Shown here in pieces: positions 51,347 to 58,977 of a stretch of DNA of 64,000 nt. Source of the stretch: Streptomyces sp. HUAS 15-9 (GTDB lineage: Bacteria > Actinomycetota > Actinomycetes > Streptomycetales > Streptomycetaceae); NCBI RefSeq assembly GCF_025642155.1, contig NZ_CP106798.1:372001-436000 (forward strand). The letters are read 5' to 3'. The position numbers were made by a program, and so were the translations under genes. The notes under the pieces are model-generated. The model searched no databases and was not told where the DNA came from. It was given only the letters and a program-made list of their open reading frames with translations. Within the stretch, counting starts at the first letter, position 1. Each line of letters begins with the position of its first letter.

Positions 51347-52225
51347 CTATTCCCGCTCCTCCCGGCCCCGTCCAGCGGCGGTACGACGCTCTTGCTGGTG
51401 GGCGTAGGCCATCAGGCCGAACAGAACGACGAGCAGTACGGCGGACGAGCCCACGGTACCCAGATCCAGGCCGCCCTTGGCGACCGGCTTGGTGAGGAAG
51501 TCGCCCGCGGTGGCGCCCAGCGGGCGGGTCAGGACGAAGGCGATCCAGAACAGCAGCACGTTCGGCACCGTGGGCACCTTCATGAGCGCTACGAGTACGG
51601 CGAGCATCCCGGTCACGAGCAGCGCGCCACCGGCGTAGCCGAGGCCGGAGCTGTCGGACAGGAAGTCACCCATCGAGGTGCCGAGGGTGTTCGACACCAG
51701 GATCGCCGACCAGAACAGGGCCTCGCCCTTGAAGGTGACGATGTCGCGGATCTGGAACGTCATCCCGCTCAGCTTCCAGGCGAGGAAGATCGCCAGGAGG
51801 ACGGAGATCAGGATCGCCGCTCCGGCGGGGTAGCCCAGGCCAAGGCCCTGTGGGCCCCAGCCCAGCCTGGTCGCGCCGTTCGAGAGGAACTTGGCGCTGG
51901 CGTCGCGGTTCATGAAGTCGGACATCGTGGTGCCCGCCATGCTGGTCGACAGGATCACGGTCCAGTAGCAGAACGGGTTGTAGCGACTGGATCGCAGCTG
52001 GACCACCAGCGTCACCACGAACACCAGGAACAGCGCGATCGTGGTGAGGAAGTAGCCCAGCTTCAGGGTCTGCGCGAAGAGGTCGCCCGCCGTCTCGCCC
52101 AAGGTCGTCGCGGCGATCTTCATGATCCAGAAGGCCAGCGTCACCTCGGGCAGTTTCTTCATCACCGACTTGGTCTTCGACGTGCTCGCCACGTCGAGGT
52201 CGGTGAGGACCTCGGATTTCTCCAA
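51347..52225 (-). CDS. DUF347-repeat membrane protein (COG4705), paralogue 1
   Basis: From TTG 52225 the product has 292 residues. Four repeats of two helices each carry the DUF347 pattern of an aromatic-Trp pair followed by T-x-G-x-x-x-x-D: FWIMKIAATTLGETAGDLF, YWTVILSTSMAGTTMSDFM, FWSAILVSNTLGTSMGDFL and FWIAFVLTRPLGATAGDFL. The conserved Asp in each repeat lies within or next to a membrane helix, which suggests a transporter for a cation, but the function is unknown. AGGAG lies 8 bases before the TTG. The leader of about 100 bases contains two strong hairpins. Confidence 0.85.
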   Translation of the reverse strand: MEKSEVLTDLDVASTSKTKSVMKKLPEVTLAFWIMKIAATTLGETAGDLFAQTLKLGYFLTTIALFLVFVVTLVVQLRSSRYNPFCYWTVILSTSMAGTTMSDFMNRDASAKFLSNGATRLGWGPQGLGLGYPAGAAILISVLLAIFLAWKLSGMTFQIRDIVTFKGEALFWSAILVSNTLGTSMGDFLSDSSGLGYAGGALLVTGMLAVLVALMKVPTVPNVLLFWIAFVLTRPLGATAGDFLTKPVAKGGLDLGTVGSSAVLLVVLFGLMAYAHQQERRTAAGRGREERE

Positions 52226-52251
52226 CTCGGATTCTCCTGTCCGGTCGAACG

Positions 52252-52320
52252 ACAGGGCGCTCGCCCCTGAGGAACCGGGACGAGCGCCCTGTGAGATGAG
52301 TCGGCCGCCGGCGGCGGCCG
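52252..52320 (-). promoter_or_regulatory. Two hairpins in the leader of DUF347 paralogue 1
   Basis: ACAGGGCGCTCG (52252-52263) pairs with CGAGCGCCCTGT (52281-52292), a 12-bp stem. CGGCCGCC (52302-52309) pairs with GGCGGCCG (52313-52320), an 8-bp stem. Both lie between the response-regulator box and the TTG start, so they would be in the transcript leader and could attenuate expression. Alternatively the larger one terminates paralogue 2. Confidence 0.5.
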
Positions 52321-52345
52321 TGATCTTCGACCGTGGCACAGAGAT

Positions 52346-52363
52346 CCTGAACGCATCCTGAAC
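52346..52363 (-). promoter_or_regulatory. OmpR-type box, DUF347 paralogue 1
   Basis: CCTGAAC at 52346-52352 and 52357-52363, an exact 11-bp period (GTTCAGG-ATGC-GTTCAGG toward the gene). Ten bases after it comes CACGGTCG. The same arrangement precedes paralogue 2. Confidence 0.72.
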
Positions 52364-52379
52364 ACAGGCGGATCGCAGG

Positions 52380-53219
52380 TCACACTGCCTGTCGTGCGGC
52401 CCCTTCCGGCTCGGTGACGTCCTTTCGGGTGACGGCCAGGTACACGACCAGACCGAGGATGACCGCGAGGAACAGCACGCTGGTGATCACCGTGCCCAGA
52501 CCCGCTCCGCCGTCACCGGTCGGCTGGGAGAGGTAGTCGCCGATCGAGGCTCCGAGCGGCCGGGTGAGGATGTACGCGATCCAGAAGCTCCAGACCGCGT
52601 CGAGACCGAGTGCGCGGTGTGCGACGGCGACTGCGGCGATGGCCAGGGCGAAAAGCACGGCGGACAGCCAGTAGCCGAGATCCATGCGCTCGGAGACCAG
52701 GTCACCGGCCGCGGTGCCCAGGGCGAAGGTGAACAGGACGGCGAGCCAGTAGAACGACTCGCGGCGGACGGTGTCGATGCTGTGGATGGACAGCGTCCGC
52801 TCACGGCGGTACCAGACGACGAACACGACCGCGAGAACGAGCCCGAACACCGTGGTGCTCAGCTCCAGCGGCACGCCCATGTTGTCGGTGAGGTTGTCGC
52901 TGATCAGCGTACCGACGACGCTGATCAGGGCCACGGCGAGCCAGTACACGCCCGCCCGGTAGGCGCTCGTACGGAACTGCACGACCAGCACCACGGCCAG
53001 CAACGCGCTCATCAGCACCGACACACCGGTCAGGCCGAGGCCGGCCTTCTCGTTCAACAGGTCGGCCGCGGTCTCACCGACCGTCGTACACAGCACCTTG
53101 ATGATCCAGAAGTAGACAGTGACCTCGGGCACCTTGTTCCAGCGCAGCCGACGTTGCCCCGGTGCGACGGGCCTGTCGGCCGCGGAGACGGCGGAAGTCT
53201 CAGACGTTTCGTAGGTCAT
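52380..53219 (-). CDS. DUF347-repeat membrane protein (COG4705), paralogue 2
   Basis: From ATG 53219 the product has 279 residues and the same four-repeat plan: FWIIKVLCTTVGETAADLL, YWLAVALISVVGTLISDNL, YWLAVLFTFALGTAAGDLV and FWIAYILTRPLGASIGDYL. The conserved Trp and Asp are kept in each repeat. It is similar in plan to paralogue 1 downstream but clearly diverged, so the duplication is old. The response-regulator box lies only 25 bp before the ATG, which fits a leaderless transcript with the box at -35. Confidence 0.86.
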   Translation of the reverse strand: MTYETSETSAVSAADRPVAPGQRRLRWNKVPEVTVYFWIIKVLCTTVGETAADLLNEKAGLGLTGVSVLMSALLAVVLVVQFRTSAYRAGVYWLAVALISVVGTLISDNLTDNMGVPLELSTTVFGLVLAVVFVVWYRRERTLSIHSIDTVRRESFYWLAVLFTFALGTAAGDLVSERMDLGYWLSAVLFALAIAAVAVAHRALGLDAVWSFWIAYILTRPLGASIGDYLSQPTGDGGAGLGTVITSVLFLAVILGLVVYLAVTRKDVTEPEGAARQAV

Positions 53220-53243
53220 GGAGAGCGACCGTGCCACCGGACA

Positions 53244-53261
53244 CCTGAACGCATCCTGACT
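53244..53261 (-). promoter_or_regulatory. OmpR-type box, DUF347 paralogue 2
   Basis: CCTGAAC (53244-53250) and CCTGACT (53255-53261) with an 11-bp period. Sixteen bases (TCAGGATGCGTTCAGG on the coding strand) are identical to the box of paralogue 1, and CACGGTCG follows at the same 10-base distance. Confidence 0.72.
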
Positions 53262-53330
53262 GGCGTGTGGCACCGCACGCGTCACGCCACCTCAAGGCCC
53301 GTCCGGTCAAGGCAGACGTAGATTGGTCCC

Positions 53331-55010
53331 ATGATCGAGGAGACGTCGCCCCAGCGGTTGGAGCGCCCAAGTACGAGACGCGGTAAGCACGCTGCCCCCA
53401 AGGGGGCCAAGGCCGGCACAGTACGGCGGTCGTCCGCGCTGATGGCCGCCGGAACCCTGGTCTCGCGCGTCACCGGACTGATCCGGCAAGTACTGCAAGC
53501 CGCCGCCCTGGGCACCGGGTTGCTGGCCACCACGTACAACCAGGCCAACACGGTGCCCACCAGCCTGTACTTCCTGCTGATCGGCGGCGCGCTGAACTCC
53601 GTACTGGTCCCGCAACTGGTCCGGGCCCGGACACAGGACCCCGACGGCGGGGCCGCGTTCGAGCAGCGCCTGGTCACCCTGGTGCTGTGTGTCCTCGGTG
53701 TCGGCGCCACGCTGGCCACCTGGGCCGCTCCCGAGATCATCAGCATCTACCAGCGCGACACACCCGCCACGCACGATGCGTTCGAGCTGACCGTGGTCTT
53801 CGCCCGCTTCCTGCTCCCCCAGATCTTCTTCTACGGCGTGTTCAGCATCTTCGGGCAGGTCCTCAACGCCCGGAACCGGTTCGGGGCGATGATGTGGACC
53901 CCGGTTCTGAACAACCTCGTCCTGATCACGATGTTCGGCCTCTACCTCGGCATGATGACCGCCCCCGAGAACGTCTCGGACATCACCGACGCCCAGGTAG
54001 AACTGCTGGGCATCGGCACCACCCTCGCCCTGGCCCTCCAGGCTCTCGCCCTGATCCCGTACGCCCACGCGGCCGGCTTCCGGTTGCGGCCGCGCTTCGA
54101 CTGGCGGGGCGCCGGGCTGCGCAAGAGCGTGAACGCGGCCCGCTGGACCCTGCTGTTCGTCCTGGCCAACCTCGTGGCGAGCACCGTGGTCACGCGCCTG
54201 GCCTCAGCTGCGGACGCCGCCCTGCCCCGCGACGGCGTCGGCTACACCGCCTACAGCTACGCCCAGCAGATATGGATGCTCCCCCAGTCGATCGTCACGG
54301 TCTCCCTCGTGACCGCGCTGCTGCCGCGCATGAGCCGGGCCGTGACCGAGCATCGTCTCGACGACCTGCGCGCCGATCTGTCCCGCGCGCTCCGGGTCAG
54401 CGGCGTCGTCATCGTCCCGGCGGCGTTCTTCTTCGTCGTCTTCGGCCCGCGGATCGCACAGCTGCTGTTCGCCCACGGGGCCGCCGACGCCACGGCAACC
54501 GTCCCTCTGGGGCACATGCTGCAGGCCTTCGGCCTGGGACTGATCCCGTTCTCCGCCCAGTACCTCCTGCTGCGCGGCTTCTACGCCTTCGAGGACACCC
54601 GCACGCCGTTCCGCATGGCGCTGTGGATCGGCGGTATCAACATCGCGCTCGCTGTGGCCTGCCATCTTCTGCTGTCCCCCCGTTGGGCCGTCACCGGGAT
54701 GGCCGCGGCCTATGCCCTGTCCTACGGCATCGGCCTGCTGCTGACGGCTCTGCGTCTGAGGCGGCGCACCGAGGGACTGCTCGACGGCCGCCGGATCTGC
54801 CGCACCTACGCCAAACTGGCCACGGCCGCCACCGGCGCCGGGACCGCCGGCTGGCTGATCACCCGCGCCCTGAACGACAACCCCGCAGCGACCTCCTGGA
54901 CACCGGCCATCGCGCTGGCAGCAGGCGCCATCACGATGACCCTGCTGTTCCTCCTCCTCGCCCGACTCCTGCGCATAGGAGAACTGCGCAGCCTGCCCGG
55001 TCTGGGCTGA
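53331..55010 (+). CDS. murJ: MurJ-like lipid II flippase (short form)
   Basis: The product has 559 residues. After a 30-residue basic tail come 14 helices of the MviN/MurJ family: ALMAAGTLVSRVTGLIRQVL, LLIGGALNSVLVPQLVRART and NARNRFGAMMWTPVLNNLVL hold the conserved Arg residues that line the lipid II cavity. It lacks the C-terminal pseudokinase domain found in some actinobacterial MviN proteins, so it may be a paralogue of the main flippase. No ribosome-binding site is present; TAGATT lies six bases before the ATG, indicating a leaderless transcript. Confidence 0.9.
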   Translation: MIEETSPQRLERPSTRRGKHAAPKGAKAGTVRRSSALMAAGTLVSRVTGLIRQVLQAAALGTGLLATTYNQANTVPTSLYFLLIGGALNSVLVPQLVRARTQDPDGGAAFEQRLVTLVLCVLGVGATLATWAAPEIISIYQRDTPATHDAFELTVVFARFLLPQIFFYGVFSIFGQVLNARNRFGAMMWTPVLNNLVLITMFGLYLGMMTAPENVSDITDAQVELLGIGTTLALALQALALIPYAHAAGFRLRPRFDWRGAGLRKSVNAARWTLLFVLANLVASTVVTRLASAADAALPRDGVGYTAYSYAQQIWMLPQSIVTVSLVTALLPRMSRAVTEHRLDDLRADLSRALRVSGVVIVPAAFFFVVFGPRIAQLLFAHGAADATATVPLGHMLQAFGLGLIPFSAQYLLLRGFYAFEDTRTPFRMALWIGGINIALAVACHLLLSPRWAVTGMAAAYALSYGIGLLLTALRLRRRTEGLLDGRRICRTYAKLATAATGAGTAGWLITRALNDNPAATSWTPAIALAAGAITMTLLFLLLARLLRIGELRSLPGLG

Positions 55011-55078
55011 CCCCGGCACCACCAACCGAGCCCGACGACGAGGGCCCAGGGGGCGGGTTCTACAACACTCTCGTCAAA

Positions 55079-55095
55079 CCGGATAGGTCATCCGC
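55079..55095. promoter_or_regulatory. TetR operator O1 upstream of SDR gene
   Basis: CCGGAT-AGGTC-ATCCGC, arms with one mismatch; 41 bp from O2 with the same half-sites. Confidence 0.6.
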
Positions 55096-55119
55096 ATCTG
55101 CGACGGCGGCATCAATCAA

Positions 55120-55136
55120 CCGGATAATTCATCCGG
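55120..55136. promoter_or_regulatory. TetR operator O2 upstream of SDR gene
   Basis: CCGGAT-AATTC-ATCCGG, perfect 6-bp arms, 21 bp before the SDR ATG. TCATCCG half-sites also occur in the promoter of the TetR gene at 56122. Confidence 0.7.
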
Positions 55137-55157
55137 ATACACAGAACGGGTTGCGCA

Positions 55158-56005
55158 ATGAAGCAGACAGCGGTCGTCACGGCAGGGACAGCGGGAATCG
55201 GGCTGGAGACCGCCTTGGGGCTGACCAAAGCCGGCATTGCGGTCACCGTGGTCGGGCGCAACGCCGAGCGCGGTGCCCGTGCCGTCGAACGGATCAACGC
55301 GACGGCGCCCCTGCACTCCGCCCGGTTCCTGGCCGCCGACCTCTCTTCACTCGACGCGGTCCGCGCCCTCGCCGACCGCATTGCCGCAGATGGCCCGCTC
55401 ACCGTGCTGGTCAACAACGTCGGAGCAATGTTCCCCGACCGGCAGGACTCGGCCGACGGGATCGAGGCGACGTTCGCCGTCAATCACTTCTCGCCGTATC
55501 TGCTCACCGAACTGCTGCCACGTTGCGAGCCGGTGCGCCGAGCCGGATCGTGAACGTCACCTCGGGAGCGACCGGTGTCGCGAAGCGCGCTTTCGACTCC
55601 GTTGAGCCGCCGGGGGGCTACTACGGCTTTCACCGGTACGGCCGCGCCAAGCTCGCCAACCTCGCCTACACGCTTGATCTGGCCGGCCGGCTGGACGGCA
55701 CGGGCGTGTCGGTCTTCGCGGCGGATCCCGGTGGCGCCGCGACCGACGTGACCAACGGGACCATGCGCGATCCGAAGATCGTCTCGCCGGGGCTGCGGCT
55801 GCTCTGGCCGCTGCTACGGCGCAAGTTCGAGCGCTCGGCCTCGGGCCCGGCATCCCTGGCGGCCGAGCCTTCGATCTTCGCCGCGACCGACGACTCACTG
55901 ACGGGCCGGACCGGCGTCGTCATCGGACCCCAGGCACATCCGGTCGCCCCCTTCCTCCCGGCAACGGATCCCCCGCATCGCCGAAGCCGTCCGCCACCTC
56001 AGTGA
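55158..56005 (+). pseudogene. SDR-family oxidoreductase, frameshifted
   Basis: The first 121 codons give an SDR start (VVTAGTAGIGLETALGLTKA, then VLVNNVGAMFPDRQDSADGI). At about 55520-55523 the frame is lost. Homology continues in another frame with LRAGAPSRIVNVTSGATGVA, the active-site YYGFHRYGRAKLANL region and the C-terminus. The total length of 848 bp is one base short of 283 codons, so one missing base in CCACGTTG explains it. The gene is either inactivated or the base is a sequencing error. Operators O1 and O2 in front and a TetR gene behind suggest it was or is regulated. Confidence 0.8.
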
Positions 56006-56062
56006 ACACCTCGCGCCCACCTCGCGGCGTCAGCACGAGGCCGCTCGGAAGTGGAAACAGGT

Positions 56063-56102
56063 GGCTCATCCGGATCGCGTTCCGCAGCGATTCGGATGAG
56101 CC
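56063..56102. promoter_or_regulatory. Operator in TetR gene promoter
   Basis: GGCTCATCCG (56063-56072) and CGGATGAGCC (56093-56102): perfect 10-bp inverted arms containing the TCATCCG half-site of O1/O2. They lie just upstream of the inferred -10 TAGACT (56110-56115). Confidence 0.68.
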
Positions 56103-56121
56103 ATCCAGTTAGACTTCGCAC

Positions 56122-56688
56122 ATGACGGCCGCCCGCCTGCGCAAGGACGCAGCCCGCAACTGGGAACGAATCGTCGCTGTGGCTCGCGATCTCGTCGACG
56201 AAGGCACACCACTGCAGCTCAACGACATCGCCCGCCGTGCCCGCATGGGCGTGGGCACCGTCTATCGCCACTTCCCCACCGCCGAGGCACTCCTGGAAAC
56301 CGTGGCCACCCCCAGCCTGGAGGCACTCGCCGCCCACGGCGAGCAGGCGCTGGCCGACGGCGACCCCGGGCGCGCCCTCGCCGGCTTTCTCACCCGCACC
56401 ATCGAAGCGCAGGTCACCGATGCGTCCCTGTCCCCGGTCACCGCGGCCCCCACGGACGCCCTGCCGCGCACCACCGAACTGAAGCGGACCCTGTCGTCGG
56501 TCGGCAGACAGTTGCTCGAGCGGGCTCGCGATGCCGAGGTCGTACGCGCCGACCTGACCTCTGACGATCTGGTCCCGCTGATGTGCGGCATCGCCTACGC
56601 CGCCAACGTCCACGGCACCCCCGCAGTCCGCGTCGAGACCGCCCGCCGCTATCTGACCTCGCTGCTGGAGGGCTTGTACGTCCGTTGA
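56122..56688 (+). CDS. TetR/AcrR family regulator
   Basis: The product has 188 residues. The HTH is LQLNDIARRARMGVGTVYRH followed by FPTAEALLETVA. The C-terminal domain resembles that of TetR proteins next to SDR genes (SbtR-like). TAGACT ends six bases before the ATG, so the transcript is probably leaderless. Half-sites shared between its own promoter (56063-56102) and the SDR promoter (55079-55136) point to autoregulation and control of the SDR gene. Confidence 0.89.
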   Translation: MTAARLRKDAARNWERIVAVARDLVDEGTPLQLNDIARRARMGVGTVYRHFPTAEALLETVATPSLEALAAHGEQALADGDPGRALAGFLTRTIEAQVTDASLSPVTAAPTDALPRTTELKRTLSSVGRQLLERARDAEVVRADLTSDDLVPLMCGIAYAANVHGTPAVRVETARRYLTSLLEGLYVR

Positions 56689-56719
56689 GGGCCCACGCGA
56701 TGCCGCGACTGACCAACCG

Positions 56720-58977
56720 TCACCGGTGAGCAGACGAGTCCGCCGAGAGCAGTTCGACGGCGGCGCGCTCGACGTCGGACTCGGACACGAGCACCAACTG
56801 CGCCGCGTTCCCCAGCGGGATGAAGGTGTCCGCGCTGGCGACCCGCCGGACGGCACCGGTGAATCCGGCGTCGACCAGGGCGGTGACGACTCCCTCGGAG
56901 ACTCCTCCCGTACGGCGGGTCTCGTCGACCACGAGGACGCGTCCCGTCGCACGTGCCTCGCGCAGCAGGTCGTCGACCGGCAGGGGTGACAGCCAGCGCA
57001 GGTCGACGATCCGGCAGGCGATGCCCTGCTGCTCCAGCCGGCGTGCGGCTCGAAGCGAGATGGGCAGGCCGTTGCCGAAGGTCACGAGGGTCAGGTCCGC
57101 ACCTGTGCCATAGGTGCGTGCCCGGCCGATCGGTACGTGCTGTTCGGGTGGCGGATATGCGGCGAGCCAGCCGTTGTCCTTCTCCGTGTGGAGGTCTCGC
57201 GTGTGGTAGAGCGCGATCGGCTCGAGGAAGACGCTGACCGTTCCGTCCACCTTGCCGGCCGCCACACAGGTACGCAGCATCGCGGCGGCGTCGTCGGGGC
57301 GGGACGGGGAGGCGATGACCAGACCGGGAATGTCACGCAGGACGCCCAGCGCGTTGTCGTTGTGGAAGTGACCGCCGAACCCGCGCTGGTAGCCGTAGCC
57401 GGCGATACGGACCACGAGGGGGTTGCGGTACTGACCCTGGGAGAAGAACTGAAGCGTCGCGGCCTCGCCGCGCAGTTGGTCCTCGGCGTTGTGCAGATAC
57501 GCAAGGTACTGGATCTCTGCCACCGGCAGCAGCCCGGACAGTCCCGCCCCCAGCGCGAGGCCGAGGATGGCCTGCTCGTCGAGCAGGGTGTCGAAGACCC
57601 GAGCCGTACCGAAACGCCGCTGCAGTCCCCGGGTCAGTCCGTAGACCCCGCCCTTGCGGCCGACGTCCTCGCCGAAGACGACCATCTCCGGGTAGCTGCC
57701 GAGCAGGTCGGCGAGTGTGTGGGTGATGGCCTGGGCGACGGTGACGGGCTCGCCCACGGGCGCTGTGGGTGTGTCGTTCGTACGGCGTGCCGCCGCCGCC
57801 ACGAGGTCGGGACGGCGTGGGGCGACGGGCGCGGCGATCTCCGCGGCGGTGGTCAGGGGCTCGCTGTCGAGGGCCTCCTTGGCAACGGCGAACACCCGCC
57901 CGGCCACCTCGTCGTACCGCTCGAGAACCTCCTGCGGTGTCAGGACGCCGGTCGCTGTGAGCAGCCGGGCCGTGGCCAGCAGCGGGTCGCGCCGCACGTC
58001 CGAGGCGACTTCGGAAGGCATCCGGTAGGCGGCTTCGGCGTCCGAGCCCGCGTGGCCGAGGAATCGCACCGTCGACAGGTGCAGGAACGCGGGTTTACGG
58101 CTCTTGCGGACATGGGCCACTGCCTCGCGCGCGGCGTCGAAGGCGGCTGACGGATCGCACCCGTCCGCCGCGAAGTAGGCGAGCCCGGGCCGGTTGCCGT
58201 AGGCGCGCCGCACCCAGTCGTGCGGGGTCGGCACGCTGATTCCCAGGCCGTTGTCCTCGCAGACGAACAGCACTGGCATCGGAAGGCCCTGGTAGGCCGC
58301 GTGGCAGGCGCTGTTGATGGCGCCTGCCGCCGTGGAGTGGTTGGCCGAGGCGTCGCCGAAGGAGCAGCAGACGACGGCATCGTCGGGCCAGGCGCACTCG
58401 GTCCCGAGCCGCTTGGCGCGGGCGATGCTCCAGGCCACCCCGACTGCCCGCGGCAGGTGGGAGGAGATGGTCGACGTCTGTGGGATGACGGCCAGTTCGC
58501 GGCGCCCGTACACCTTGTGCCGTCCACCGGCGATCGGCTCGTCGACCCCGGCGGCCACCCCCAGCAGCATGTCCCTGACCGCGTCGATGCCGCCGGCCTG
58601 CCGGGCGCGGGCGCAGTAGAAGGCGCCGGACCGGTAGTGCAGCAATGCCGGGTCGGTGGGGCGCAACGCGAGGGCGACCGCGGCGTTGCCCTCGTGCCCG
58701 CTCGATCCGATGGTGTAGTAGCCACGGCCCTGCTGCTGCATCCAGCGCGCAGCGGCGTCGGCGTGCCGGCTCTCCAGCTGGGCGTCGAACAGGTCCAGTG
58801 CGGTACGGCTGTCCAGCGCGCCGGGGTGCGGCTGGATCGCCGCGTCCGCGCTCCCGGCGAGCGGCCCGGAACCGGCGGCACCGCCCGCGGCACCACCGGG
58901 CCGGCGGCGCGGGCGGCGGACCGGAGACCGGTCACCTCCTCGCGGAAGTGCCGGTCCAGGTCCTCGACGCCGTTCAC
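56720..58977 (-). CDS. Fused E1 alpha/beta 2-oxoacid dehydrogenase (TPP-dependent), with N-terminal frameshift
   Basis: The intact C-terminal frame (from 58741) gives 673 residues: E1-alpha with the TPP motif FGDASANHSTAAGAINSACH and RFLGHAGSDAEAAYRMPSEV, then E1-beta (MVVFGEDVGRKGGVYGLTRG, ending LVVDETRRTGGVSEGVV). The N-terminus VNGVEDLDRHFREEVTGLRS begins at GTG 58977, overlapping the upstream stop, but in another frame. The two frames join within about 58860-58930, and the length of 2258 bp implies one missing base. It converts a 2-oxoacid to acyl-CoA together with E2/E3 encoded elsewhere. In this operon 2-oxoadipate is a candidate substrate; branched-chain oxoacids are the alternative. 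Confidence 0.82.

Noticed and set aside
52252..52379. yybP-ykoY-type manganese riboswitch in the DUF347 leader
   Set aside because: The hairpins are simple stems, and I could not find the conserved internal loops of that riboswitch.
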